A stretch of 64,000 nucleotides of DNA from Plotosus lineatus (GCA_024760905.1 CM045746.1:10672966-10736965); one strand, 5' to 3'; numbered from the stretch's first letter, positions 1-12,310 are shown. Notes: generated by a model from the sequence alone, not told the origin. Translations and numbers: made by a program.

Positions 1-935
1 ATAGCACATTATACCACTAGACAACCACTGCCCCCTCAAAATAAATAAAAGGAGGAAAGAGTCCCGAAAAATACAAAAAATTATTTACTTTATCATTTTA
101 ATGTGGTATTTAAAATTCATTGGCCTGATAAATGACTCAGGAGGAAAAAAATACTTAAAAACTAAAAATTTATGTAACCCCTTGAGACTGTACTGTCGTC
201 ATACAGGGACATCATATTTCTTCTGAGTTATATTGTATATATGTCTTTGTACAATCCTCATATGAGAAATATTGGGTGATATTATTTTTCCAAAGTTCTT
301 CATATTTGAAAACCAAGATTAGTTTAGTAGTAATCTGGTGGTAAAAAGCAGAAGCACTGTGACAAGACATGTAACACTGGGGTTTGGGTCTTAGGTTAAA
401 TCACACCCACTACCAATCTTCCACCTATCTCACAATGGCTACCACAGTTATTTCCTAAAAGACCTCAATCCCTCATGTTACTGAACTGTTCATCATCTGA
501 CTGACAGCAGCGTCACATACTCTTCTGCATACCTGAGCACATATGTTGAAATGAAGTTTTGTCTTAGCATGTCATCAATCAGCATCAAACAACCAAAACA
601 CCTAAATAAAGATCGCTAGGTTCCACTGGATAGTCTTCAGGTTCAAAACTCCATCCACTTTTCACTTGTTGGAAAGTTGGAGAAAACATCAAAGGAACAG
701 CTCTGTGAGTCATTTCTTTTTGAGGAGTTTTTGCGGCCCTCAGTTTAAACACATGGTTCCCACACATTGAGCCAAATGTCGTTCAAGGACTTTTCAAGGA
801 ACAAATTTTCATTTTCAAGTCCTGTTTAAAAAAGGAAAATACAACAAGAAATACTGTTTCTGACTTTCAAAGAGTGAAATACATTGATTGTAATATACTG
901 TAAATTAATACATATCATCTGAGCCATAAGGCACA

Positions 936-1238
936 CCGTGGGGCCAGTGGTGTAGTAGTTAGGGTGCTGTGCTCATGATCGGGAGGTTGTGAGTTTGAAT
1001 CCCACTGAGACTCTCACTGTGTGAAGACCTCTGGGCAAGGTCTCAACCACAAGTGTGCCTCTGTTCACCCAGCAGTATAAATGGGTATCAGTAAAAACAT
1101 ACTGGGAAGGTAACCTGCGATGGACTAGTGTCCCATCCAGGGGGAGTTGAACTCCTGCTCACTTCACGCTACGGAAACCGGGGATAAGCACCGGCCTGAT
1201 GAGCCACAAGCCTCAGGTGTAAAAACCCAACAGACTTA
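936..1238 (+). mobile_element. tRNA-derived SINE (type A) inside pogo terminal repeat
   Basis: The head CCAGTGGTGTAGTAGTTAGG resembles a pol III A box, and GAGTTTGAATCCC resembles a B box. The body contains GGCAAGGTCTCAACC and GACTAGTGTCCCATCCAGG. It is flanked by a near-perfect duplication of the target: CCATAAGGCACA (924-935) and CCATAAGGCATA (1239-1250), which differ at one base. Confidence 0.8.
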
Positions 1239-1386
1239 CCATAAGGCATATCGGATAAGGCATAGCATCAGTGAATAGTCTTTGAACGGTCTCTACATTA
1301 ATATACTTAACATTATACACTTGGTAATGTACGGTAATAAACTTAACAATAACTCTGTACAGTCAATACAAAACAATAAACACATT

Positions 1387-2088
1387 TTATTCCATTTTTA
1401 TAAATCCACCAAATTCTTCATCTTCTGTGTCTGTGTTTAACAGTTGCGCGATTTCAACATCAAGCGTGCCCAGATCCCTCTCGTCATTATCCGAGTCAGT
1501 CTCGTAGCTGATACTTGGCTGATCAGTGATAATTTCTGCCTCGCTGAAAGCTCGGATGACACTTGAGACTGAAATCTTATCCCAGGCATCCACGATCCAC
1601 TGGCAGATAGTGGCATAACTCGGCCTCGTTGCCTCCCGTCTTGGTGAATGTGTGTTCACCTTCCATCATCCAATGTTCCCACATAGCTCACAATTTAACT
1701 TTGAATGACCTGTTGATGCCAATATCTTGCAGTTGGAGTTCTTTTGTTAATCCACCCGGAATGATGGCAGCTCTGCATTAGTTTGCTTCATCAGGGTTTT
1801 AACAGTACCAGTGAGATGGGCGCGCATGGAATCGCAGATTAACAGAGACGGGAGATTTGTGGAAAAAAAGCCATCCAGTATCTTAACATAAACTTCTCTC
1901 AGTCACTCACCCATCTTCTCGTCCATCCAGCCCTTCACGATGACATTGGCTGGAAACCTTTCTTTTGGCAAAGACTTCCATTTAAAAATTAGGTAATCTT
2001 GCTTCCTCCAATCTCTTACCATCGATTCATTGATATTGAATTATCTGATAGCTGCTCTATTTCCATGTTTTATTGCATGACTGATAGC
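1387..2088 (-). pseudogene. pogo transposase, end of HTH fused to DDE C-terminal region
   Basis: Reading from 2088 leftwards: AISHAIKHGNRAAI, a stop, FNINESMVRDWRKQ (the end of the CENP-B-like DNA-binding domain), then directly KSLPKERFPANVIVKGWMDE and LLICDSMRAHLTGTVK of the DDE_1 catalytic domain. The last catalytic Asp region is therefore visible but the first is missing. The final 90 codons (1659-1387) are open and end with an acidic tail, DTEDEEFGGF. Stops and at least one frame change make it inactive. Confidence 0.8.
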
Positions 2089-5057
2089 AGGTCAGGTCAG
2101 GTCAGGTATGAGGGCATGCGCCGGGACGGCACTTTGCTGCGTCCACCAGCCGCCTCCACTCATCCTGCCGTCTCCTGGCGATCGACCAGGCCTGCGCAGG
2201 GCCCATAACCCCCGGCAGGGCAGCCCTCAGCTGCGACAACCACGTCGCACGCGGTCGTCCCCGCGATCGGCTCCAGCCCCTAGGATCCCAAACGGACAGG
2301 ATCCGGTGTGCTGGGTCCGAAGGCGGGAAACGCGCCAAGTGCCCATAGTAGTGCAGCTGACGGTCGCAGATCAAGCAGGTTACTCTTACCATCCCCGCAT
2401 CCCCGAGCACCTTCTGGTTGGTAACAAAGTCCCACCACCGGTATCCGAAGATACGGCGAAGGGAAGTCATAACAAAGGAGTCCAGTCGTCATCCAAGCTC
2501 AACCGTGAGCGTGCATGTCTCACTTGAGTAGAGCAAGACAGGGAGCACAAGGGAGTGAAAGACTCTGACTTTCGTCCGCCTGCTCAGATACCTCGACCGC
2601 CACACGGTCCTGTCCAGTGAGTCCATCACCCCATAGGCTAGACCAAGTCGACGATTGATCTCGGCCCTGCAATCAGTGGAACGATGGACCACGCTGCCAA
2701 GGTAAGTGAAAGACTCCACGATCTCTACTCTTTCACGACCCACAGCGATCGAGTCAACAGCAATATCCAAGAGGTCGCCGAAAGCCTGGATCTTGGTTTT
2801 GATCCAGGAGACTCGCAAACCAAGCGGTTCCGCCTCCTCACCCAACAAAGAGTGAGTCTCTGTTAGGATATCCACCGTTTCCGTGAAGATCACTGCGTCA
2901 TCGGCAAAGTCCAGATCAGTAATCCGAACCTCACCGAACGACACACCGCAGGCCGATCCACCTGATACCGCCGCCATGGTCCAGTCCATTGTGGTACTGA
3001 AGAGAGTGGGGGCCAGAACACAACCCTGCCTCACTCCAGTCTCGACCGAAAAGAAGTCAGAGGTGGAGCCCCCACACCTCACAGCACTCTCTGTCCCAGA
3101 ATACAGCGACAATATCAGCCAGACCAAAGCCGACGGGATCCCACGTAGACGAAGTATGCCCCAGAGGGCCTCCCTATCCACTGAATCGAACGCCTTGCGA
3201 AAATCTATATAGGCGGCAAGGAACCCCCTATCAAACTCCCGTAAGCGCTCGGATAGGACGTGGAGCGCCAGGATGCGGTCAACGGTAGACCTCTTTGGTG
3301 TGAACCCGGACTGTTCAGGGCGCTGGTGTGCTAGAAGCTGCTGACAGATCCTGTCCAGTAGAATCCATGCGAAGACTTTGCCCAGAACTGAGAGGAGAGC
3401 AACCCCCCGGTAACTGTTGCATTCTCGGGTATCACCCTTCCCCTTCCAGATCGGGACAATGATGCCCCGTTTCCAGTCAGCTGGGATAACACCTGTGCTC
3501 CATACGGAGCACACAAGAACGAACAGCCACCTGAGGATGGCCTCACCTCCCGCCTTAAGCATTTCCACGTGGATACCACAAACTCCCGCAGATTTGCCAT
3601 CCGCCAAGCGCCACACCACCCTCCGAGTTTCCTCATGAGTTGGCGGGTCGCAGCCTGGGGGAGGGTCGGCAACAAGAGTTTCAGCATCCCCAATGGCCAA
3701 GCTCCGGGCGGGAGGGTCAGCACGATACAACTCCTCAAAGTACTCGGCCCAACGAGTCCTCACTTCCGATTCTTCAGTAAGGACACTACCGTCTGCAGCT
3801 TTCACCGTCTGACATCGCGATGTGGACCGAGAGGAACGGAGACTCCGCAACGCCCTGTAAGCCGGGCGAGAGTCACTCAAATTCAAGTGGCCCTCAACCG
3901 TCTCACAGAGATCGCGGACCGCAGCCTCCTGATCTCTTCGCACCGCCTTGACGGCTTCGCGCTTCAGGTCCCTGGCCAGTCCAACTCTGCCATCAAGTTG
4001 AGCCTGTCTCGCTCTCTCGATGATGTCGATGGTCTCAGAGGAGATGGCTATTCCCGGTCGTTTGGGCGACCCCGATATGCAGCCACGGGACACCGCCAGG
4101 GTGCAGTCTCTGAAACCAGTCCAGAGAACCTCCGTGCCCGCACCCGCGTCCAGATCCTCCAGGGATTCCCCAAGCCTACTGGAGAACTCCGAAGCCACAT
4201 CAGGGTCCCTGAGTCGGCTTACATCAAATCGCATTTGACGAGCCAGGGCTTTCTCAGGGCGCCTGAAGCGGATCTTCAGAGTCGCCACCAGAAGCCCGTG
4301 GTCTCCCAAGAATAGCTGGGCACTTCTGAAGACATGGCAGTTCTGGACCAGCCGCCAGCGACTACCTACGAGAACATGGTCGATCTCCTTCCTAGAGACG
4401 CCGTCGTTGGAGTACCAAGTCAAGCGTCACGGATCCGATCTCTGGAACCACGAGCCAGCAATCCTTAAGCCCCAACTTTTTGCAAAGTCAAGAAGCATTA
4501 AGGCGCTTTCATCGCGCCGTCCAGAGCCGTGGTGACCGACACATACTTCGTAGCTATCCCGGTTAGTGCCAGTGGTCGCATTGAAGTCCCCCAGTATGAT
4601 CGGGGTGTCCCTTCCCAGAACCCCCGACACCACCGAGTTGAGCTGGTCGTAAGAGGTTTCCTTCATAGATCGATCACTTACCCCGGTCGGAGCGTACACT
4701 GCGACGATAGAGAGCATCCCCACTGTGTGAGTCACCCTCAGTCGCATAATACGCTCGTTGACCGGGACCACCTCCAATACCAAAGGAGCCAATCGATCAG
4801 CGACGGCGACTCCTTGAGTGTGAAGACCGTCGGCCCGGCCAGACCAGTAGTAAGTGTACCCACCGACACCTGTCTCGCTGGACCCAGGCCTCCACACCTC
4901 AAAGAGGGCCGCAATGCCAAAGCCAAGCAGACTAAGCTCCCTTGATACCAGAGGCAGGTGAGAGTCGTCCCGCAGGGAAGTCACGTTCCATGCGCCGACC
5001 TGGACCGACCACCTCAGATTCAACCGAGGCGACCGAAAGCAGCTAGTGTCCGACACC
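2089..5057 (-). mobile_element. Nearly intact non-LTR retrotransposon (apurinic endonuclease + RT) with 11-bp target duplication
   Basis: A 2969-bp insertion flanked by TGACTGATAGC at 2078-2088 and 5058-5068. The 3' end (left) is a short (CCTGA)n repeat instead of poly(A). One frame runs from about 5037 to 2102. It holds an AP endonuclease (GAWNVTSL, ILGDFNATTG, EIDHVLVG), a linker, an RT (AYIDFRKAFDSVDREALW, GVRQGCVLAPTLF, LDFADDAVIF, FTYLGSVV) and a C-terminal block (YYGHLARFPPSDPAHRIL). The only interruptions are two in-frame TGA stops, at 4424-4426 and 2486-2488. The domain order and 3' repeat look RTE-like, but the clade is not certain. There are no promoter elements I can name. Confidence 0.9.
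2102..5037 (-). pseudogene. LINE endonuclease-reverse transcriptase ORF with two stops
   Basis: A single ORF of about 978 codons. Residues 1-200: AP endonuclease with the LGDFNATTG catalytic block. Middle: RT with the active-site motif FADD. C-terminus: the CLICDRQLHYYGHLARF region with Cys/His spacing seen in related LINEs. The stop at 2486-2488 replaces the CGA present at the matching position of the truncated copy near 31346, so it is a CGA-to-TGA change. The stop at 4424-4426 cannot be compared because the second copy lacks that part. The true start codon is unclear. Confidence 0.85.
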
Positions 5058-5140
5058 TGACTGATAGCCTTCAGTTTGAAATCCACCTCGTAAGCATGTC
5101 TCTTAACGGGTGCCAATTTGGGCTCCTCTACACACCACAT
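5057..5140 (-). pseudogene. pogo transposase N-terminus, cut off by LINE insertion
   Basis: Begins MWCVEEPKLAPVKRHAYEV and reads DFKLKAISQ, the start of a CENP-B/pogo helix-turn-helix. Directly after AISQ the sequence becomes the 5' end of the LINE. The interrupted helix resumes with AISH at 2088, which shows that the two pieces belonged together. Confidence 0.85.
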
Positions 5141-5409
5141 GCCTTCGTCAATACATAAGGCGCACCAGATTATAAAGTGCACTATCAATTTTTGATAACG
5201 TCAAAGGATTTTAAGTGCACCTTATGGCCCGGAAAATACGGTATGTAAGAATGCAAACATTCTTAAAATGTCAACTACTACATTTCAATGTAATAACTAA
5301 TTAAAAAAAAAATAATTTATTATTTTGCTGGAAAATATGCAATCATTTTAATAAACTGTAACAAGCAGACCAAATATTTTCTTAAATGTCCATGTAAACA
5401 CTTTCTTCA

Positions 5410-5784
5410 CCTTTGGCTTCGGATCAACACGTACTGGTTGCGGATCCATTAGGCGTAGTTATGGTAACGCTAACATTAGTGCTTGTGGCAGTTGTTCTGA
5501 CTGTATTTCCTTTGCAATAGTCCGTTATCAGAGTACCCTCATGCTTCTCGGTTCTTAAAAGTCTTTGCATGTTTTGTCAGTGAGTGACATTTGATTTTAT
5601 GTGTGACTTTAATGCTCCTCCCCGAGAGCACCAACTGTAATGTTTTTTTGCAAGCCTTGCAAAATGCATGATGCCGGCTTTTGCCGACATCTATCCAATC
5701 ACTGTAGTATTTGTTCTCCTGCCATTCTGCTTTAAATATATACTGACCACCTGGCACTGTGGCTGTTGATACAATACAGTCCAC
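5410..5784 (-). other. Unrecognised ORF with a BED-like Cys/His pattern
   Basis: An 81-codon ORF (5784-5539) contains DWIDVG, then FCKACKKTL and a later HKIKCHSLTKH. The C-x2-C ... H-x4-H spacing resembles the zinc finger at the N-terminus of hAT transposases or their domesticated derivatives. No catalytic region follows, and no splice signals tie it to apbb2. It could be a transposon relic. Function is unknown. Confidence 0.3.
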
Positions 5785-6510
5785 TCAAGCTTTTTTATAA
5801 ATATTTATTCACTCGTGATGAGCGCAAAGGTCGCCTGCGACGCCATTACCAAATTGCCAAAAATGGGATCTGTATGTCAAAAAACAGACTGAGAAACTTC
5901 TAGAATTTTGTGTCATAAAGCAGATGTGTTCGCAGACGACGCTTGACAAACATCAATTTTCTGTGACTTTATTGTAGAAAAGGTACAAAAATCAGAAGTT
6001 TCTAATAAAATGTTATGCATTTATTGCGCAGATAGGCCCAAACCTAAAAATCAAGTACTATTCAAGGATGGATTAAGAAAACCATTGGTTTTCAAGGGAT
6101 GGCCTGGTAATTCCAGGGCCCCTGAAAAGAATTTATTTTTCAAGTACTTTTCAAGGCATTCAAGCACCCGTGCGAACCATGTAAACAGTTTCATATGATA
6201 CTACTGGGGCACTTATAGATAGCAAGGTAACTCCATGAGGAATAAATGGATTGTGGAGTGCAGTGACTAATCTGAAAAAAACTTAGATAAGACTACAGAT
6301 TTCATTATTATTACTTTACATATATCCCCTTGTTGGGTGTCTGATGAACATTTTGCCTCATGTAAAATATAGGGATTTCACAAGGTCCCATGCACAGATC
6401 ACCTCCAAAACTTAATGGATTACTTATACTTTACTTTGTTACTTGATTACTTGTATGATACCCTACTTTAGGAAATATATATTTTTTAAATCCATTCATA
6501 ACGTTGAGTT

Positions 6511-7100
6511 ATACAGTAGGCCCCCGTTATTCGCAGGGATTCGGTTCCAGCCCTGTAAGGTCACTGTAACGTCACATTCTTGCTTATCCTTACCCATTGT
6601 ATTACTGCCAGCATTCCTGTGCTTATAACTGTGGACTTTTTATTTGCTGTTGTGATGTTTTACAAGGCTGCATTCTTCCACTCAAGATAAGGAGACTGCT
6701 TACAGAGTAGTAAACGTTCGCCCCGAAGACACAGGAATATGCTTTATGGTTTCTTATCATGCACTGTGATTTACGGTACGACTTTTAGATTGTGAACAAA
6801 GAAACATGGGACTTTGTAACCACTTTTTCGCACACACCTCCACTGTATAAAAGCTTTATGCCCAGTGAAGCACACTGAGCAGCTGATGAATAAACCAGAC
6901 TGATTTCCCTCGTGTGGTTTGTCATTGTCTGTTCCCGGAGTACTCTCAGACATTGAGACACAGAGATACAGACGAGCTAGAGACGCGGCAGTCGGGACAG
7001 AGTCTTCCTTACAGGCCCCTTCCGCGAATGAAGATAATCCGCAAGTTCTGTACCCAGAGGTAAAACCCCATGTATTATATTACATGCAGGAATGATGAAC
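6511..7100. mobile_element. Tigger-like MITE (type D) split by a solo LTR
   Basis: Starts TA/CAGTAGGCCCCCGTTATTCG and resumes after the LTR with TTCCGCGAATGAAGATAATCC. The same left end is found at 29340, and the same interior (AAATATGCTTCTTAAACAC) at 7138 and 32284. No coding capacity. The right end is not clear. Confidence 0.6.
6554..7013 (+). mobile_element. Solo LTR (460 bp)
   Basis: Begins TGTAAGG and ends CCTTACA, a perfect 7-bp inverted terminus with TG...CA borders. It contains a TATA box (TATAAAAG at 6846-6853) and a polyadenylation signal (AATAAA at 6889-6894). Flanking 5-mers are AGCCC and GGCCC, a likely imperfect 5-bp target duplication. No internal retroviral or Gypsy genes remain, consistent with LTR-LTR recombination. 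The superfamily is not determined. Confidence 0.75.
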
Positions 7101-7267
7101 CGCAAGTAAAATACTATGTATCTATTACATGCGCTAAAATATGCTTCTTAAACACATTCTATCGACAGTTTTACTGATTAATACAGTATTAATGTATTAA
7201 TGATTAAGTTAAACTTAATTTTTTACTTTTGGTATTTATTGAAAAATAAAAATATAAACATTATACA

Positions 7268-7269
<2 letters not shown>

Positions 7270-7322
<53 letters not shown>
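7270..7322. repeat. (TA)n microsatellite
   Basis: About 26 TA units with no interruption, inside AT-rich MITE-like sequence. Confidence 0.97.
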
Positions 7323-7326
<4 letters not shown>

Positions 7327-7925
7327 CCTCTGAGAGCCATATTTATATTTTAATACTCAATACAACTAAATGGAAAAAGAAGACCAACAAGTTTTGAGTA
7401 TAATAAGACTCTGAATTTATTTTAAACAACATTGTGATAATGAAGTTATTTATGAATAAGAAAGTAATTTTTACTATTAACGTGACTTCTGGTGCTGCAT
7501 GGTTTTGCTGATGGCTGTAAGTGTGGTTGATACATGCTGAGGTTCAGCTTCATGCAGGCGTTTAGGCTTCCATCTGTTAAACATGACCTCAGGTTGATCT
7601 TGATGTTTTTCACGTGTGAGAAGGACTGCTCACGTACGCATGTGGAGCCAAAATGGTCAATACGGCACGACTCAAAAGGATTGGCTCTCCGCTGCGCATC
7701 ACAGCGACAAGTAGCGTTGAAAATAGATTTATAGATTAAAATGCGTGATATTTATTTATCTGTTTTTGTTTTATTTGATGGCTTTTTTCTGTATTTTTAT
7801 TTAAAGGACAGCAAAACTATGTATTAGTTATTCTGTTAATAAAGGCAACCTGATTTATCTGAGAGCCAGATGCAGTCATCAAAAGAGCCACGTCTGGCTC
7901 GCAAGCCATAGGTCTCCGACGCCTG

Positions 7926-8215
7926 CAGAAGGTCCTCGTTATTCATGGGGGTTTGGTTCCGGCTTCTCCGGCGAATGATGATATTTAATAAATGTTTAAT
8001 AAAAATGTTTAATAATGGTTTAATTAACACATATGTCATGCATATTTCATACAAAATTGGTGTACTTTTATCATTTTTAAAGGATTTATGGGGTACACTT
8101 GGGAGCCTTGGAACGAATCAGTCGTTTTACATGTAAAATGCGCCTCTATTTACGAAACCTCTGCATTACGAAAAAGGCGCTGGAATGGATTAATTTTGTA
8201 AGTATGAGGCCGACT
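7926..8215. mobile_element. Chimeric MITE fragment (type D start, type C end)
   Basis: Begins with CTCGTTATTCATGGGGGTTT, related to the type D left end. It finishes with TTAATTTTGTAAGTATGAGG and CCGACTG/TA, the right end of the type C Tigger-like family also seen at 9526, 49682 and 52361. No coding potential. Confidence 0.6.
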
Positions 8216-8296
8216 GTATTAATATAGTAATGATTAAGAAAAACTTATTTTTTTACTGTGATATTTATTGATAATAAAACATAAACATTATTCAGC

Positions 8297-8703
<407 letters not shown>

Positions 8704-8768
<65 letters not shown>

Positions 8769-8770
8769 TA
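8704..8770. repeat. (TA)n(CA)n microsatellite
   Basis: A TA run (8704-8751) passing into CA (8752-8768). It ends at the TA target site of the adjoining MITE. Confidence 0.96.
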
Positions 8771-9175
8771 CAGTCGGCCCCCAACTTACGAAGACCCCTG
8801 TGTACGAAATCCCCGGGTTACGAAAAACATTTTCCCAAGTTTCCGTCACCGAAATATGAAACAACCCCCTCTTACCAAACGAAATTCAAAATTCAAACGC
8901 GCCAATCAAAATTTCACACGACGTGAGAGTTGCTTTCTCATTGGCTGTCTCTCAAAGTCCCGCCCCGCTGACCCCCCCAGATAGAGACAGAAGGAAGCTT
9001 CACGCTTTAGTTTCGTTTTTTAAGTTGTTTTAATTCAGTAAATGTTTAATAAATGTGGGCGCATTTGAGCTCATCTGAAATTACGATCCCTCAAGGAATC
9101 AAATTGAAGTTGAGTTTGTCAAGCAGGGAATGAGCTTTGAATTCACGTCTTGTGGGCATGGCCCACAGTGCGCGG

Positions 9176-9211
<36 letters not shown>

Positions 9212-9526
9212 TGTGTGTGTGTGTGTGTGTTAATAAAAAATGTTTCATAATGGTTTAATTAATAAATATGTTAATAAAATGGTTTAATATGTTCATAAAT
9301 GTTTAAATTGTTTAATACATAATTTTCTTTTACTTTTAACACATATCATACAAATTTGATGTACTTTATAATTTTCAAACAGTTTATGGGGTTTATCCAG
9401 TCCAAAGACTGGAGCCTTGGAATGAATTAGGCGTTTAACATGTAAGATGCGACCCCTATTTACGAAATCCCCGCAATACAAAAAGGGCTCTGGAATGGAT
9501 TAATTTCGTAAGTTGGGGGCCGACAG
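8771..9526. mobile_element. Tigger-like MITE (type C)
   Basis: Terminal inverted repeats are CAGTCGGCCCCCAACTTACG at the left and GTAAGTTGGGGGCCGAC at the right, with a TA on the left flank. The interior is non-coding (GGGCGCATTTGAGCTCATCT, then (GA)n and (GT)n at 9179-9230). It is related to the element at 48779-49682. Confidence 0.8.
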
Positions 9527-9529
9527 TTT

Positions 9530-9800
9530 GTGTTGATCGGTTCAATGTGCCATGTGTTAACCAGTGTCTCTCCCACTTATGCCGGTCCCAAGCCTGGAGA
9601 AATGCAGAGGGCTATGTCAGGAAGGGCATCCGACGTAAAACCAATGCCAAAATTTTATGATGCAAATCAGAATATTACCCCCATACCGGATCGGTCGAAG
9701 CCCAGGTTAACAACGACCGCCATCAATGCTGTCAATCAACAGTGTGCTGAAGGAAATTGGACTACTGCTGCGAATATGCGGGGGTGCAAGTACAAAACCA
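9530..9800 (+). mobile_element. 5' fragment of an Expander-like RTE LINE
   Basis: Contains the leader seen at the 5' end of the minus-strand LINE near 36000: GCCGGTCCCAAGCC, GTCAGGAAGGGCATCCGACG, GTTAACAACGACCGCC and GGAAATTGGACTACTG. The match stops before any endonuclease coding, so only the 5' leader is present. Confidence 0.75.
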
Positions 9801-9809
9801 CGAATAGTG

Positions 9810-12065
9810 AAGAACCTACTGTACTGCACACATACAAACAGGAAAAAGAATAGAGGCACTTGCCTCCTGGCGCAAAGAGATTATTATAACTCATTAGAGT
9901 TATAATGAACTGCCTTCCCACAGTGGATGTCAGATTAACATTTTGCCCGATGTTACAGATAGGGATGTTTGAGATTCCCCCCACTATGACCCCATGCACA
10001 AATCATCTCCAAAAATTAATTTATTCTTTTCAGACCCAGGTGCATCCCCTCCACCAAGTTTGATAAAAAAGCAGATCTCTAGTTTTTGTGTAATCCTGCT
10101 AACAGTCAAGCAAACAAACAGATACTGGTGAATACATAACCATAACAAACCAACACAGGTAAAAAACAATCTTCCAGCAGAGTAAATAACAGCGATAGTA
10201 ACAGTTATACTAACAGTCACCTAACATCATTCTATAGTTAATTTATCATTTACTGCTTTATTAAGTAACAATCAGAGGTTCTCAGACCTGGAGAAAGTCT
10301 TCAAAGACTTCAAATAACAGTTAAACAAGCGTGAACCTAAAAACTCTCTATGTTGTAACATTTATAAATTGCTCTCTGTCTGATGGAATGAGAGAACACA
10401 AATGTGTGGTTGTATAAAAAAAAATATAGTAAATCTATAAATGTCTGCTCTCAGCACAATAACTACGTTTATGTTTCAAATAAAGCATTTTAATCACACT
10501 CTCTCTCTGTCTCTCTCACTCTCTCACACACACAAACACACACACACACACACACAGAGAGAATTGTCATTTAAAAGATCCCTAAGGGGTCCTCTGTTCC
10601 ATTATTCTGTGCCATTTACTACTTAAGAAACACAAGAGAACCAACAACAGAACCCTGAGGATTCCCTTATTCCAACAAAATCTCACATTGGTGTTCTGTT
10701 TGAGTCTTGTTCCTTTTATTGTTTCAGCCCTCATGTCATCAAAATGACATTTTCTTTCTTTACAGCTCATCCCCAGATCTCTCTCCCGCTCGCTCTCGCT
10801 CTCTCTGTTTCTCTCTCTCTCTTTCTCTTTAATATTCATGCAAACAGTTTCTCAGGGAAAAAATTTCACCAATTTATAAATCTGCATTTATGCCTTGAAA
10901 GAAAAAAAGAAGTAGAGAAAAAAGGATAGCAAGAAAACAGTGTTCAAATACTCACATCTAGTACAGCCCTTGTTTGAGTGTCATGCTTAATCAGTTCCCC
11001 TGCTCTTCATCACTGATTTAAAGACTTCACCTTGCTTCTCTCTCTCCCTCTCCCTCTCTCTCTCCTTACCAGCCAATCCCTGCTTCCCCTTGCTCCCTCC
11101 CCTCAAAGCACTCACTCCAAGAACTTGCCGAAGCCCTTTTTTCATTTTAGAAATGGATCCGAATTTTCAATGTATCCATATATAAGAATTTGATGGTGTC
11201 AAAATTTAATTAATGAGGAATGTTGTCACAACAATTGATTCAGAGAAACAGACGACCATACATGCTCCCTGATTAAACTTTCATCAGGTCACTCATCTCA
11301 ATGCAATCAATCTTTTATTTGTGTCCTCCTTTTTACTGGAGTGAAATCAGCACTCTAGACTCATTAGGGTGACCTTTATCTAAAAACTGTTCGAGAAATC
11401 ATTCTGAGCATTTGCATGCATCAATAATCTGAGCCTGGATTAAATTAAACGGGTATAGCATGTATGTTTATGGCTTCTACATGAACAACAATGTGTGGCT
11501 GTGCGTTTTCACCAGGACAATCATATTTAATTATGCAATACCAATATAGTTCCAACACTGTGAAAATTATCAAGGATAAAATCAAAGCATAAAGTTACAA
11601 TACAAGAAAAAATTCACTAAGAGAATGCAGAGCCCATCAAGGACAACAGTCAACCATTCTGTGCTACAAAATTCATCAACCGAAACAATTTGGTATGTCT
11701 GGAAACACTTCCACATCTATTGACCGACATGTGTTTCCCAGTAGACTGCTGGTACATGTGAATGTGAATTGTGACACAGTGTCCTCCAGTTTCTACAATG
11801 CATACTTTACTGCCATCTACTGGATTTTAAGATGCACTGTATTGTTTAACATAAGACAAATTTTGATAAAGTAAATAAAATTGTGGCTCTGAACTGAACT
11901 GTGAGTCAGATCTTCTCCATGTATTACTGGGGGTTTTTTGTTTGTTGTTTTTTAACTACTACACCCTTTCACAAAATTTCATAAACATCAGACTGAATGA
12001 CTGAATTTTGGGAAATTTGGCTTCAAGTCAGACAGACTGCAACAAAAAAATTGTGGTGGAGCAGG
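9810..12065. other. Intronic DNA without recognisable gene
   Basis: AT-rich single-copy-looking sequence with CT/CA tracts at 10500-10560, 10779-10832 and 11034-11065. Short ORFs here are products of the repeats. No exon or transposon ends recognised. Confidence 0.5.
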
Positions 12066-12067
12066 TG

Positions 12068-12310
12068 ATAATCTGGGGCCAGCAATGTAGTGGTTATGGT
12101 GCTGAGCTCATGGGTTCAAATCCCTGTTAAATCCTATCCAAGACTCTTGGGCAAGGTCTCAACCACAAGTGGCTCTCTGTCCACATAGCAAGAGCAACAG
12201 TTAAAATATTAGGAAGGTAAACTGTAATGGACTAGCATTCCATCCAGGAACTTCTAATCGCTATAGAGACCAGGAAAAGCTATTAGGCTCAACAGACTTT
12301 ACCTTTACCT
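12068..12310 (+). mobile_element. Degenerate type A SINE
   Basis: Shares GGGGCCAGCAATGTAGTGGT, GGGCAAGGTCTCAACCACAA and GGACTAGCATTCCATCCAGG with the copy at 936-1238, but has many substitutions and deletions. Confidence 0.7.

Larger units (their letters stand above)
895..5241 (-). mobile_element. pogo-like DNA transposon, internally deleted, carrying a LINE and a SINE
   Basis: The ends share the ATAAGGC(G)CACC motif typical of fish pogo elements (about 926-938 and 5154-5170, with CGGAAAATACGGTA at the right edge). Both transposase termini survive on the minus strand: a CENP-B-type helix-turn-helix start at 5140-5057 that continues at 2088-2000, and the DDE C-terminal part at 2000-1387. The helix-turn-helix joins straight to the later catalytic region, so roughly 200 codons were lost before the LINE inserted. 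The outer borders are approximate because the left end is degenerate. Confidence 0.75.

Noticed and set aside
585..767. 60-codon minus ORF starting MCGNHVFKLRAAK
   Set aside because: No recognised domain, does not match the next expected apbb2 exon, and lacks clear splice borders.
2108..4315. Plus-strand ORFs of 139 and 248 codons opposite the LINE
   Set aside because: Antisense shadows of the LINE ORF. The minus-strand frame has the RT and endonuclease motifs.
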